Both the position numbers and the translations under genes were made by a program. Under the pieces are notes generated by a model, which was not told the DNA's origin, did not search any database, and worked only from the letters and a program-made list of their open reading frames with translations. From JAGOPY01 sp964619555 (GTDB lineage: Bacteria; Bacteroidota; Bacteroidia; Bacteroidales; JAGOPY01), in the NCBI GenBank assembly GCA_964619555.1, contig CAZUDV010000002.1, forward strand, positions 124,001-188,000: DNA of 64,000 nucleotides, read 5' to 3'. Each line of letters opens with the position of its first letter. The first letter of the stretch is position 1. Of the stretch, positions 7,226 to 16,194 are shown piece by piece.

Positions 7226-8494
7226 TCACCTGATCAGGTCCAACCCTATCCGGCATTGCAAACATTTTTTCGAATCGCAGAAATTACCTTTTAACTCCAG
7301 CAGGGCCTGTGATTGAGATGCCGTTTCCGCTCTGATCCCCAATTCTGCAAATCCACGGATTACCCGGTTCGTTTCAGCAGGAATTGCCTCCAGCATCATC
7401 ATCGCTTTTTCTTTCATCTCCGGCTTCATCTTCAGATCCCCGTAGAGAAAGAGAAAAGGAATGACATTGTTTATCAAAATGAGGTCAATGGTACCTTCCG
7501 ACATCACCTTGCCATGTTTCCCGGAAATCCTGTCAAAAAAATAATGGGATTTCCAGTATTCACTTACTTCAAGGGCAAAAAGCCCCCTTATTTTATCCAT
7601 CTCCTTTGTTTCCAGTATGTCCCCGATAATATTCGCTTGCCGGTGATAAAGCATGGATAACTGCGCAATCCTTATCGTCGGAAAATTATTGGGCCGGATC
7701 CTCAGAAATTTCCATAAATGCCCCGGTACCGGCTGAAGGGAAAACTTGTGCCGGAGATGCAGGTACTCTTTCCTGAGCCGTTTGGGGTAATCATCCTTAA
7801 AACGGCCTTCGAGGAGCCCGGCCTGGCCGAATAACATGGCTTCAACCTGGAATAACTGATCCTTGTGCCGCGACAGGTGTATCACCGGGGTCTGCCTGGC
7901 CAATTGCTCAAAGGGCAGTTTGTTGATACGGAACCCTAGCGTGGAGGCCAGCACTTCGAAGAATGCCTGCTGCCAGTCACCGGAATAGTAATCCAGCATT
8001 TGTTTCAGTTCCGAACATTTCCTTTCCAGGCGCATAACGGATAAAGCTGTAAGCCAGTCGCCAAGGAGCAGGGGCCGCACTTCCGATATACTGTTCCCGC
8101 AGGGAATCCAAAGGTGATTATTCAGGAAGTGGTTGTAGGTTTCGAAAGCTTCTATCCGGCAGAAATCCTTCAGCACCAGTGCCGGGATAAGCTCGCCGTT
8201 CTTCCGGTGGATGTCCAGGTCGTTTTCATAAACTGCATGCAGGATGACATTGTCGTAAGCCGGATCTTTTTCATGACGGTGCCGGCGCCAGTCAGATGCC
8301 CGCACATGCAACTCCACATTCCCGGCCCAGGTCGTCCCGCCCAGGACGATCCGGGCATTCAGAAAGTCCGGCCCGGCGTCGGGATTCGGCTCACCCGGTG
8401 ACAAAACAAGAAGCTCTTCGCCGGTGACCGACCAGAGATTTTCTCCAGCCAGGCGAAACTTCCACAAATAATGCAAAAAATCTTCCGTCATCAT
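7226..8494 (-). CDS. DUF2851 family protein
   Basis: A 422-residue cytoplasmic protein of a family found almost only in Bacteroidota. Recognisable stretches are EDFLHYLWKFRLAGENLWSV at the start, GEPNPDAGPDFLNARI, and WAGNVELHVRASDWRRH followed by VILHAVYENDL. The last of these has an acid/HxR layout reminiscent of nuclease folds, although no activity is established. The C-terminus ends in a Cys-rich CDSKKCLQCRIG. Two ATG codons in tandem (8494 and 8491) are possible starts. It is single on its strand, convergent with the TPR lipoprotein and divergent from the 8701 gene. Confidence 0.8.
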   Translation of the reverse strand: MMTEDFLHYLWKFRLAGENLWSVTGEELLVLSPGEPNPDAGPDFLNARIVLGGTTWAGNVELHVRASDWRRHRHEKDPAYDNVILHAVYENDLDIHRKNGELIPALVLKDFCRIEAFETYNHFLNNHLWIPCGNSISEVRPLLLGDWLTALSVMRLERKCSELKQMLDYYSGDWQQAFFEVLASTLGFRINKLPFEQLARQTPVIHLSRHKDQLFQVEAMLFGQAGLLEGRFKDDYPKRLRKEYLHLRHKFSLQPVPGHLWKFLRIRPNNFPTIRIAQLSMLYHRQANIIGDILETKEMDKIRGLFALEVSEYWKSHYFFDRISGKHGKVMSEGTIDLILINNVIPFLFLYGDLKMKPEMKEKAMMMLEAIPAETNRVIRGFAELGIRAETASQSQALLELKGNFCDSKKCLQCRIGLDLIR

Positions 8495-8658
8495 AAAAGT
8501 GTTTACATCTTTATCCGGAAAAAAGAAAAATATACCCGGTCGGTATTAAAAAATTTCGATGAACTAATCCAAGCCTCCCATAATCCGCATCCTTTTTTCT
8601 CACCATACCCCCATTCAAACATTTTCTTCCATACTGATAATTTGTGTATCTTTTTTGG

Positions 8659-8666
8659 TAATTTTG
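8659..8666 (+). promoter_or_regulatory. -7 promoter element (TAATTTTG) for the coiled-coil/zapA genes
   Basis: Exact TAnnTTTG match 34 bases before the ATG at 8701. The rest of the 8495-8700 gap is AT-rich and holds no gene I can support. Confidence 0.5.
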
Positions 8667-8700
8667 TAGAAATTGGAATCAAAGTACTGCAAATACAGCT

Positions 8701-8994
8701 ATGGAAAGTGTGGACGGATTAATTAACAGCCTTGAAATCAAGGTACAACAGTTTGCAGAACTTTACGTAAAATTGAAAGAAGAAAGAGATCTATTGATCA
8801 ATCAATCGGTCATTCAGAAAAAGCAATTGGAAGAGAAGGAAATTGAGATAGAGAATCTGAAAACACAGGTCCGCACCCTTGAACAGGCCAGGAGCGAAGA
8901 AGAGGCCAACGAAAGAGAACTGACAGGGGCCAGGGAAAGGATCAAGGACCTGGTGCGGGAAATTGACCGGTGCATTGAACTTTTAAACAAATAA
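8701..8994 (+). CDS. Small coiled-coil protein upstream of zapA (ZapB-like)
   Basis: A 97-residue protein that is almost entirely a charged coiled coil: IKVQQFAELYVKLKEERDLL, KKQLEEKEIEIENLKTQVRT and then EANERELTGARERIKDLVRE. It lacks a signal peptide or membrane segment. It lies 25 bases before zapA on the same strand. In Proteobacteria, ZapB is a short coiled-coil partner of ZapA at the division ring. The size, coiled coil and neighbour make a ZapB-like role plausible, but sequence similarity to ZapB itself cannot be judged since coiled coils look alike. Confidence 0.6.
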   Translation: MESVDGLINSLEIKVQQFAELYVKLKEERDLLINQSVIQKKQLEEKEIEIENLKTQVRTLEQARSEEEANERELTGARERIKDLVREIDRCIELLNK

Positions 8995-9019
8995 AAGGCT
9001 GAAAGCACGATTTTTGGAT

Positions 9020-9313
9020 ATGGATGAAATCACCATTACCGTAAATATAGCTGACAGGCCCTACAGGTTAAAGATCAAAAGGGACGAAGAAGGAGTGATC
9101 CGGAAAGCAGTAAGTGAAATTGAGCTGAGACTGAGGCAATACTCAGAGCAGTTCGCATTTCAAGACAAGCAGGACCTTTTGGCCATGGCGCTTCTGCATT
9201 TCTCAGCAACGGCGTTAAAGCTGCAGAACGAGCCTTTTGTCCCATCTCTGAATGACGATATGACCAATCGTCTGAAGAAGCTGGAAGAAGTGCTTGACCA
9301 ATACCTGGAATAA
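9020..9313 (+). CDS. zapA: Cell division protein ZapA
   Basis: ZapA binds and cross-links FtsZ filaments at the division site. The 97-residue protein begins MDEITITVNIADRPYRLKIK, the ZapA N-terminal beta unit, followed by EEGVIRKAVSEIELRLRQYS and DKQDLLAMALLHFSATALK, and ends in a coiled-coil helix. The frame also has an upstream TTG at 9014, but ATG 9020 is preferred. It is followed directly by a 6S-like RNA, an arrangement also seen at the zapA-ssrS locus of Proteobacteria. Confidence 0.85.
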   Translation: MDEITITVNIADRPYRLKIKRDEEGVIRKAVSEIELRLRQYSEQFAFQDKQDLLAMALLHFSATALKLQNEPFVPSLNDDMTNRLKKLEEVLDQYLE

Positions 9314-9344
9314 GTTCGGTGCCAGAACGTTCTTTGAAACAAGA

Positions 9345-9561
9345 GATTAAAATTATCCCGCATTAATCCTTCATTGGTTTGATAAATCAACACGAACACC
9401 TTTAGGGTTAGACTTACCGTCTGGCAGAACAGGCCTCATCCTGACCCGGTCAGGATCCGTCCGCGAAAGCGCACGGACAGTGGACGTTCGAACTTACGGA
9501 GCATCCCTAGAAATGAAGAATGGGTTTATACATAACCCAAGGATTAATCGCGGGTTTTTTT
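9345..9561 (+). ncRNA. 6S-like regulatory RNA (ssrS candidate)
   Basis: The 292-base gap between zapA and rny holds no credible protein but folds as a 6S RNA should. A long closing stem pairs 9357-9369 (CCCGCATTAATCC) with 9541-9554 (GGATTAATCGCGGG) with a single bulge. The 3' arm runs into seven T residues (9555-9561), which would end transcription. Between the arms are an apical hairpin TCCTGACCCGGTCAGGA (9439-9455), a GAAA-capped hairpin (9456-9477), GTTCGAAC (9486-9493) and a hairpin at 9521-9539. These surround unpaired stretches that could form the promoter-like bubble bound by RNA polymerase. Length (about 200-215) and position after zapA fit 6S RNA. The 5' end is approximate. Confidence 0.65.
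9541..9561 (+). terminator. Probable terminator of the 6S-like RNA
   Basis: The 3' arm GGATTAATCGCGGG of the closing stem is followed at once by TTTTTTT, so the stem itself can act as an intrinsic terminator. Confidence 0.5.
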
Positions 9562-9605
9562 GTGACCGTTAATAAACTAAATCATACACCTAATCAAACT
9601 GAATC

Positions 9606-11150
9606 ATGAACCAAATAATATTTTACCTGCTGGATGGTCTGGCAGCCCTGGTTCTTGGAGCAGTGATCGGAACTTGGATTCTGAAGCGGCTGAATGCGAA
9701 AAAGACAGCACAGATGTTGCTGGAGGCGGAAGAAAAAGCTGAAGTCATAAAAAAAGAGAAGATCCTGCAAGCGAAGGAAAAATTCCTTCAACTCAAGGCA
9801 GAGCATGAAAAGATCATCAACGAGAAGAATATCGCGATCCAAAAAAATGAGAACCGGCTGAACCAGAGGGAAGGCCAGATCTCACAAAAATTTGAAGAAC
9901 TCCAGCGCAAACAGAAAGAGCTGGATCTGATCAAAGAAAACCTGAACAACCAACTGGAGATCGTTGCAAAAAAACAATCGGAATTTGACCGGGTAATTAA
10001 AGAACAGGTCGACAAGCTGCAGGCCATCGCGGGAATGTCACCCTCGGAAGCCAAGGAACAACTGGTTGAAACATTAAAAGAGGAAGCTAAAGCCGACGCC
10101 ATGGTTTACATCAAGGAAACAATGGAAGAAGCTAAATTCACCGCCCAGCGGGAAGCTAAAAAGGTCGTCATTGAGACTATCCAGCGGACCGCGGCGGAAC
10201 ATGCCATAGAAAATACCGTATCTGTTTTCCCGCTTGAAAATGATGATATCAAAGGCAGGATCATCGGCCGGGAAGGCAGAAATATCCGTACGCTGGAAGC
10301 ATTGACCGGGGTGGAGATCATCATCGACGATTCACCCGAAGCGATTATATTATCGGGTTTTGATCCGGTCCGTAGAGAAATTGCCCGGTTGTCACTGCAT
10401 AAGCTGGTCACCGACGGCCGCATCCACCCCGCCAGGATCGAAGAGGTGGTTGCCAAGACCAAAAAGCAGATCGAGCAGGAGATCATCGAGATAGGCAAGC
10501 GAACCTGCATCGACCTGGGCATTCATAACCTGCACCACGAACTGGTCAGGATGGTCGGAAGGATGAAATACCGCTCTTCCTATGGCCAGAACCTGCTGGC
10601 CCATTCCATCGAGGTGGCCAAGTTAAGCGCTACGATGGCGGCAGAACTCGGGTTGAACCCTAAGCTGGCCAAACGCGCCGGATTGCTTCATGATATCGGT
10701 AAAGTGCCGGACAATGAACCGGACCTTCCACACGCTATCCTCGGCATGAAAATGGCGGAGAAATTCAAGGAAAAACCGGAAATCTGCAATGCCATCGGAG
10801 CCCACCACGACGAGGTTGAGATGGAGTCGCTGATCGCACCAATTGTCCAGGTGTGTGACGCCATCTCAGGAGCCCGCCCGGGAGCCCGAAGGGAAGTGGC
10901 GGAAGCCTATATTCAAAGGCTCAACAAGCTGGAAGACCTGGCCCTTACCTACCCCGGTGTCGTAAAAACCTATGCTATACAGGCCGGACGTGAACTCAGG
11001 GTTATTGTCGGGGCCGACAAGGTCAGCGATACTGACGCCAGCAAGATTTCCTACGAGCTTTCGAGAAAGATCCAGGATGAGATGACCTATCCGGGGCAGA
11101 TCAAAATCACGGTGATCCGGGAAACCCGGGCGGTGAACTACGCGAAATAG
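9606..11150 (+). CDS. rny: Ribonuclease Y
   Basis: This is a membrane-anchored endoribonuclease that starts mRNA decay. The 514-residue protein has the full family layout. An N-terminal transmembrane helix (about 4-26) is followed by a long coiled coil (about 35-190). The KH domain contains IKGRIIGREGRNIRTLEALT, and the HD domain contains the metal motif GLLHDIGKVPD and HAILGMKMAEKF with AIGAHHDEVEM. The C-terminus YPGQIKITVIRETRAVNYAK is characteristic. It follows the 6S-like RNA and ends before a strong terminator. Confidence 0.96.
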   Translation: MNQIIFYLLDGLAALVLGAVIGTWILKRLNAKKTAQMLLEAEEKAEVIKKEKILQAKEKFLQLKAEHEKIINEKNIAIQKNENRLNQREGQISQKFEELQRKQKELDLIKENLNNQLEIVAKKQSEFDRVIKEQVDKLQAIAGMSPSEAKEQLVETLKEEAKADAMVYIKETMEEAKFTAQREAKKVVIETIQRTAAEHAIENTVSVFPLENDDIKGRIIGREGRNIRTLEALTGVEIIIDDSPEAIILSGFDPVRREIARLSLHKLVTDGRIHPARIEEVVAKTKKQIEQEIIEIGKRTCIDLGIHNLHHELVRMVGRMKYRSSYGQNLLAHSIEVAKLSATMAAELGLNPKLAKRAGLLHDIGKVPDNEPDLPHAILGMKMAEKFKEKPEICNAIGAHHDEVEMESLIAPIVQVCDAISGARPGARREVAEAYIQRLNKLEDLALTYPGVVKTYAIQAGRELRVIVGADKVSDTDASKISYELSRKIQDEMTYPGQIKITVIRETRAVNYAK

Positions 11151-11188
11151 ATCATTGTCAATATTCCTGGCCGTAAGGCATACCCAGG

Positions 11189-11224
11189 GCAGAGGCATTT
11201 CCCGAAATGTCTCTGCTTTTTTTT
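11189..11224 (+). terminator. Intrinsic terminator after rny
   Basis: A 12-base stem with one mismatch (GCAGAGGCATTT at 11189-11200 with AAATGTCTCTGC at 11205-11216), loop CCCG, followed by eight T residues. It lies 38 bases after the rny stop and touches the end of the convergent antiporter gene. Confidence 0.9.
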
Positions 11225-13145
11225 ACAAAGAGTGGTTAGAGGATGTGAAATCCTTACCGGAACCTACCATCTCGCGGATCTGTCGAATAGCAGTACCCGT
11301 ACCGAAAACGGTCAGGATATCCCCGGACCGCAGGTAAGTATTCCCGTGGGGGACATATTTTTCGCTACCCCGGGTTAAAAGCATGATCATGCCATCTTTA
11401 TGCAAAGGAAGTTCCTTGATCATTTTCCCATCCATTTCAAAATGCAAGAGCTTGATGTCTTCGACGGAATAATTTTCAAAACTTTCCATCAATGAATGGT
11501 ATGTGGTAGGCCTGAGAATCAGATTTTCAATGGTGGTGGCGACAATCCTTCGGTGGTCCAGGACTTCAATCCCCATAACCCTCATGGAATGCTCCGTTTT
11601 AGAAGTATTTGGTATCGAGATGACCTTTTCGTGCAGAAGATCTTTTCGCAACATATCACAGATTTCAATATTGGTCTGATCTGACCTGGTATGGACAACC
11701 ACGTAATTTTGATCAAGAAGCCCCAGATTTCGATATATTTCGGGATCCATGCCATCCCCCAGGATAACCTTGATCCCTTTATCCAGGATCTCGTTGTAAC
11801 GCTCCCGGGATTTTTCGATAATAACGGAAGTCTTTCCCAGCATCTGCATACGTCGGGCCACCAGAACCCCGACGCTACTTCCACCCACAATGATGACTTT
11901 ATCATCGGTTAAAAACTTCTGCCTGTTGATAAGGTTGTACAGCAACGGTGAAAAAATGCAGGTCAACACTGCCATGATTATTAACACGGAATTAATTCCC
12001 TGGGTTATGGCACCCAGTTCGATGCCAATAAATGCGGCTGCAATTACCAATCCTAACCTTGCGGCCATTAAAAATCCTCCTGCCAGCACTTTTCTGAAGC
12101 CAAACATATTCAACCAGAGGAAGGAAGGCAGGATTTTCACAAGATACATCAGCAAGACAAGGAAAATTAAAAAAGGGATCAATGACGTGTTGAATTCGGC
12201 CAGGGTAAATGGATCGAATTTTACACCTACCATGATAAAGAAAATGGGTATAAAGAATCCATAGCCCATTCCGTCCAGTTTAATAATCAGGAGCGATCTT
12301 TCTTTATGCATAAAGAATGATATCAGCAAACCACTGAGAAATGCCCCCAGCAATATTCCTTCCTGCCCTATAAACTGTGAAATGGCCACAAAAAAGAATA
12401 AAAGTGCCATTGCTCCCCTTATGCTTATCTGGGAGGCGGCATGGGAAAGTTGAAAGGTAATCTTGTTGAAGAGTTTTCGATTGTATCGTTTACCGATCTG
12501 GTAGAAAATATAAAAAACCAGGAAAATCCCAATTACAATAAGCAACTCAAAATTAACGCCATATCTTATCACTACGCTCGTAATAACAAGCAGGATTATC
12601 CCCAGCACATCTGCTACAGCGGCAGAAATAATGATCATCTGTCCGTACAACGACCCGGTCTCACCCCGGTTCTTCAGAACCGGAAGGACAAATCCCAGGA
12701 AAGTAGTTGTCAGTATAACTGAGAAAAACCAAATATTTGGAATATGAACCAACTGAGACAGCAATAATGAACCGATGTAAGAGATCAGAAGCGTGAGCGC
12801 AAAATGGATCAGGCCGGCTAATAGAGGATTGACCAGAATGTTTGAAATTTTTATCTTTTTCCTTGGCAAAGATCCGATCATAATGTCCGTATCTATTTCT
12901 AAACCACTCAGGAACATAATGAAAATCAATCCGGTAAATGATAAAAAATCCAGAATGAACATAGTGTTTCCGGAAATCATATCTATGAATGCTTTACCGA
13001 TAATAAAGCCCATAATGATTTCCATCACGACTGCCGGGATCTTTTGAACCCGAAGCAAGGAAAGAGCTATTGGGGTAACCCATGCAATGATTACCACCAC
13101 CATTAAAGGAAGGAAATCAAAACCTGTCAGTATATTTAGCAACAT
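11223..13145 (-). CDS. CPA2-family cation:proton antiporter with TrkA N and C domains
   Basis: A 640-residue inner-membrane antiporter of the KefB/KefC or Kha type. Residues 1-400 hold about twelve transmembrane helices, including the IPAVVMEIIMGFIIGKAFID opening. They are followed by a Rossmann TrkA-N domain (about 415-530, VIIVGGSSVGVLVARRMQML and VILGDGMDPEIYRNLGL) that binds a nucleotide, and a TrkA-C domain at the end (LPLHKDGMIMLLTRGS). Such proteins exchange K+ or Na+ for protons with gating by the cytosolic domains. The exact ion cannot be told. It is transcribed alone and converges on rny. Confidence 0.88.
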   Translation of the reverse strand: MLLNILTGFDFLPLMVVVIIAWVTPIALSLLRVQKIPAVVMEIIMGFIIGKAFIDMISGNTMFILDFLSFTGLIFIMFLSGLEIDTDIMIGSLPRKKIKISNILVNPLLAGLIHFALTLLISYIGSLLLSQLVHIPNIWFFSVILTTTFLGFVLPVLKNRGETGSLYGQMIIISAAVADVLGIILLVITSVVIRYGVNFELLIVIGIFLVFYIFYQIGKRYNRKLFNKITFQLSHAASQISIRGAMALLFFFVAISQFIGQEGILLGAFLSGLLISFFMHKERSLLIIKLDGMGYGFFIPIFFIMVGVKFDPFTLAEFNTSLIPFLIFLVLLMYLVKILPSFLWLNMFGFRKVLAGGFLMAARLGLVIAAAFIGIELGAITQGINSVLIIMAVLTCIFSPLLYNLINRQKFLTDDKVIIVGGSSVGVLVARRMQMLGKTSVIIEKSRERYNEILDKGIKVILGDGMDPEIYRNLGLLDQNYVVVHTRSDQTNIEICDMLRKDLLHEKVISIPNTSKTEHSMRVMGIEVLDHRRIVATTIENLILRPTTYHSLMESFENYSVEDIKLLHFEMDGKMIKELPLHKDGMIMLLTRGSEKYVPHGNTYLRSGDILTVFGTGTAIRQIREMVGSGKDFTSSNHSL

Positions 13146-13273
13146 AAAACTGCAGCTTTTGCAAGCGCATAAATTTAGTGAGATTTATTCAGGCGCTCAT
13201 TAATTTTTTATTTTAGCCTGTGAATCCGGCCGATTGGTCAATACGTCCTCTGGCCTTCAAATGACAGTCTGCG

Positions 13274-14686
13274 ATGAATCCATTTCTGAAAGCACTTGAC
13301 CATGGGTTGGTATTTTACAATGATTATGTAGGGGGATATCTCATTCTTCTCCTTTTGATTCCAACCGGAATTTTCCTGATATTAAAGCTTAAATTTCTCA
13401 ATGTCACTATGCTTCGGCATACAATCCGGGTGGTGGCAGGGAAATTTGACCGAAAACAGGACTCAGGCGATGTCAATCATTTTAAAGCGCTGACCACGGC
13501 TTTATCCGCCACCGTAGGTACAGGGAACATCGTCGGGGTATCCCTGTCCATTTACCTGGGTGGGCCCGGAGCGGTGTTTTGGCTATGGGTGACCGGGTTC
13601 CTGGGCATGATCATCAAGTATTCAGAATGCACCTTGTCGCATAAATTCAGGAGATTCAACTCCGACGGATCGGTGTCAGGTGGGCCGATGTATTACATGG
13701 AGTACGGTCTGAAGGAAAAACTGGGCAGATACGCCAAGATCCTGGCATTGATTTTCGCCTTTGCCACTATTCTCTGTTCATTGGGAACCGGAAATATGGC
13801 TCAGACAAATTCCATGTCAGACGCCTTATTTACCAATTATTCAATCCCGACATGGCTTTCGGGATTAATCATTACCTTCCTGGTTTTTCTGATCGTGGTC
13901 GGAGGGATAAAAAGGATCGCGGAAGTCACCTCTTTACTTGTGCCCTTCATGGCTATTTTCTATGTTTTAGGAGTGCTGATCGTCCTGGTGGCAGAATATG
14001 ACCGTATTCCTTCCACACTGGCCATGATCGTATCGGACGCCTTTACAGGCACCGCGGCGACGGGAGGCTTTGTCGGATCCACCTTTTTTGCCACCATGAT
14101 CTGGGGGGTGCGGAGGGGGCTTTTTTCCAATGAAGCAGGCCAGGGTTCCTCCCCGATCGCTCATGCCGCAGCTAAAACCAAATACCCTGCCAGGGAAGGG
14201 CTGGTAGCATCCATTGAACCACTTGTGGACACGTTGATTATCTGCACCCTGACAGCATTGGTGATCCTGCTGACCGGAGCCTGGCATTCAGGCATTAAAG
14301 GCGTCGGGATGACCGTCCTGGGAATGGAGACCGGATTGAACCGGGTTGGAATTATGGGAATTGGAGGTCACATCGTGGCTATTGGAATCCTGTTGTTCGC
14401 ATTCTCTACGGTAGTCAGCTGGAATTATTATGGTACCCGTGCAGCTATTTACCTTTTTGGCGAAAATGCCGTCAAACCCTATAATTACATATATACCGCC
14501 TTTGTCTTTTTCGGCTGTATCTGGGGGATCGACCTGGTCTGGCACTTCGTGGATGCCGTGATTACTTTCATGACCATTCCCAACCTGGTTGCCGTATTGT
14601 TGCTCACACCCGTCCTGATGAAAGAGACCAGGCACTACCTGGGAGTGGTGAAGCGGATGAGGAAAGGCGAAAAGGAAGAAGATTAA
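13274..14686 (+). CDS. AGCS-family sodium:alanine/glycine symporter
   Basis: A 470-residue inner-membrane transporter that imports alanine or glycine with Na+. Family signatures are GTGNIVGVSLSIYLGGPGAV (near residue 77), SVSGGPMYYMEYGL and IWGVRRGLFSNEAGQGSSPI, then EPLVDTLIICTLTALVIL. About ten to eleven transmembrane segments are visible. It is followed after 12 bases by an APC permease on the same strand, so the transporters at 13.3-17.7 kb form a cluster for amino acid uptake. Confidence 0.92.
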   Translation: MNPFLKALDHGLVFYNDYVGGYLILLLLIPTGIFLILKLKFLNVTMLRHTIRVVAGKFDRKQDSGDVNHFKALTTALSATVGTGNIVGVSLSIYLGGPGAVFWLWVTGFLGMIIKYSECTLSHKFRRFNSDGSVSGGPMYYMEYGLKEKLGRYAKILALIFAFATILCSLGTGNMAQTNSMSDALFTNYSIPTWLSGLIITFLVFLIVVGGIKRIAEVTSLLVPFMAIFYVLGVLIVLVAEYDRIPSTLAMIVSDAFTGTAATGGFVGSTFFATMIWGVRRGLFSNEAGQGSSPIAHAAAKTKYPAREGLVASIEPLVDTLIICTLTALVILLTGAWHSGIKGVGMTVLGMETGLNRVGIMGIGGHIVAIGILLFAFSTVVSWNYYGTRAAIYLFGENAVKPYNYIYTAFVFFGCIWGIDLVWHFVDAVITFMTIPNLVAVLLLTPVLMKETRHYLGVVKRMRKGEKEED

Positions 14687-14698
14687 TTCATTCAGGAT

Positions 14699-16138
14699 AT
14701 GCAGACCAAGGGCCACTTTCTCAGATCTTTAAACCTGTTCGACTCAGCAGCCATCACAATGGGTTCAATGATCGGTTCCGGTATTTTTATTGTCAGCGCG
14801 GATATCGCCCGTAATGTTGGCTCCCCGGGGTGGCTCCTGGCAGTATGGGGAATTACGGCGGTCATGACTGTGCTGGCAGCCATCAGTTACGGTGAACTGG
14901 CCAGCATGCTGCCGCATGCCGGAGGAATATACGTTTACCTCCGGGAAGCTTATTCCCCGCTATTCGGATTCCTTTACGGATGGACATTTTTCCTGGTCAT
15001 CCAGTGCGGTACGATTGCCGCTGTCGGAATGGCATTTGCCAAGTATTCCGGGGTCATGATCCCATGGATCTCCGCGCAAAACACACTGGTGGATGTGGGC
15101 TTCTTCAAATTCAATTCCACCCAGTTCGTGTCAATTCTGATGATTTTATTATTGACATGGATCAATACACGAGGGATAAAAGAAGGAAAAAGGGTTCAAA
15201 ATATTTTCACCTATTCTAAAGTCCTGATACTGATTGCATTTATAATTGTCGGTATATATGTGGCCAAATCCACTCAACTGGACATCTTCCATTCACCCGA
15301 TTTCTGGCAGGCTTCCAGGGCAGCGGAAGATGGGAGCCAGGTACCTTTGAGCGGATATTCGCTTTTGATCGCTGTTGGCATGGCCATGGTGGGCTCATTG
15401 TTCGCGGCTGACGCCTGGTACAATATCACATATACATCCGATGAGGTAATCAATCCGAAAAAAACCATTGCACGAAGCCTCGTGGTAGGGACACTTACAG
15501 TCTGCATTATCTATTTCCTCGTGAATGTGGTCTATATTATTGCCCTGCCGCTCCGCGGAATACCGGATGGGGCCACCGTACTCGAGAGAGGTATCCAGTT
15601 TGCCACGGAAGATCGGGTGGCAACAGCAGCCATTTACGGCATTTTCGGAAAGAATACAGAGATACTGATGGCCATTATCGTTGTAATCTCTACCTTCGGC
15701 TGCAACAATGGCATTATCCTTTCAGGTGCAAGGGTTACCTATGCCATGGCACATGACCGGCTTTTCTTCTCCCGGACGGGCAACCTGAGCGCTAAAGGGG
15801 TCCCTGCTTTCGGTCTATGGATACAGGCCGGTTGGTCCATGATCTTATGCCTGACCGGTACATATAGCCAGTTGCTCGATTACGTCATCTTCGCCGCACT
15901 GCTTTTCTATGTCCTTGTCATAACCTCCGTCTTCATTCTGAGAAAGAAGCATCCGGAATGGGAGCGACCCTACAAAGCTTTCGGGTTCCCCGTATTCCCG
16001 GTCATTTATATTGCTGCATGCCTGTTGATCATCGGCATTTTACTGGTATACAAACCATTGTTCACCTGGCCCGGGCTGGCTATCGTGCTCTCCGGCGTGC
16101 CGGTATTTTATTTATGGAAAAGAAGAAAAAAGGTCTGA
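14699..16138 (+). CDS. APC-superfamily amino acid permease
   Basis: A 479-residue inner-membrane protein with about twelve transmembrane helices. The first helix has SAAITMGSMIGSGIFIVSAD, the unwound Gly-rich substrate-binding turn of APC transporters, and the next has GELASMLPHAGGIYVYLREA. The C-terminal half carries STFGCNNGIILSGARVTYAM and ends in a basic tail. The substrate is not clear; LAT-like exchangers and neutral amino acid permeases look similar. It is separated from the AGCS gene by only 12 bases. Confidence 0.85.
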   Translation: MQTKGHFLRSLNLFDSAAITMGSMIGSGIFIVSADIARNVGSPGWLLAVWGITAVMTVLAAISYGELASMLPHAGGIYVYLREAYSPLFGFLYGWTFFLVIQCGTIAAVGMAFAKYSGVMIPWISAQNTLVDVGFFKFNSTQFVSILMILLLTWINTRGIKEGKRVQNIFTYSKVLILIAFIIVGIYVAKSTQLDIFHSPDFWQASRAAEDGSQVPLSGYSLLIAVGMAMVGSLFAADAWYNITYTSDEVINPKKTIARSLVVGTLTVCIIYFLVNVVYIIALPLRGIPDGATVLERGIQFATEDRVATAAIYGIFGKNTEILMAIIVVISTFGCNNGIILSGARVTYAMAHDRLFFSRTGNLSAKGVPAFGLWIQAGWSMILCLTGTYSQLLDYVIFAALLFYVLVITSVFILRKKHPEWERPYKAFGFPVFPVIYIAACLLIIGILLVYKPLFTWPGLAIVLSGVPVFYLWKRRKKV

Positions 16139-16147
16139 AGTTTTTCA

Positions 16148-16155
16148 TAAATTTG
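16148..16155 (+). promoter_or_regulatory. -7 promoter element (TAAATTTG)
   Basis: Exact TAnnTTTG match in the short gap before the permease at 16195, which suggests that gene has its own start of transcription. Confidence 0.4.
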
Positions 16156-16194
16156 ACTTAGATACTTAGTCCGGTAAAATCATAACCTATCCAG

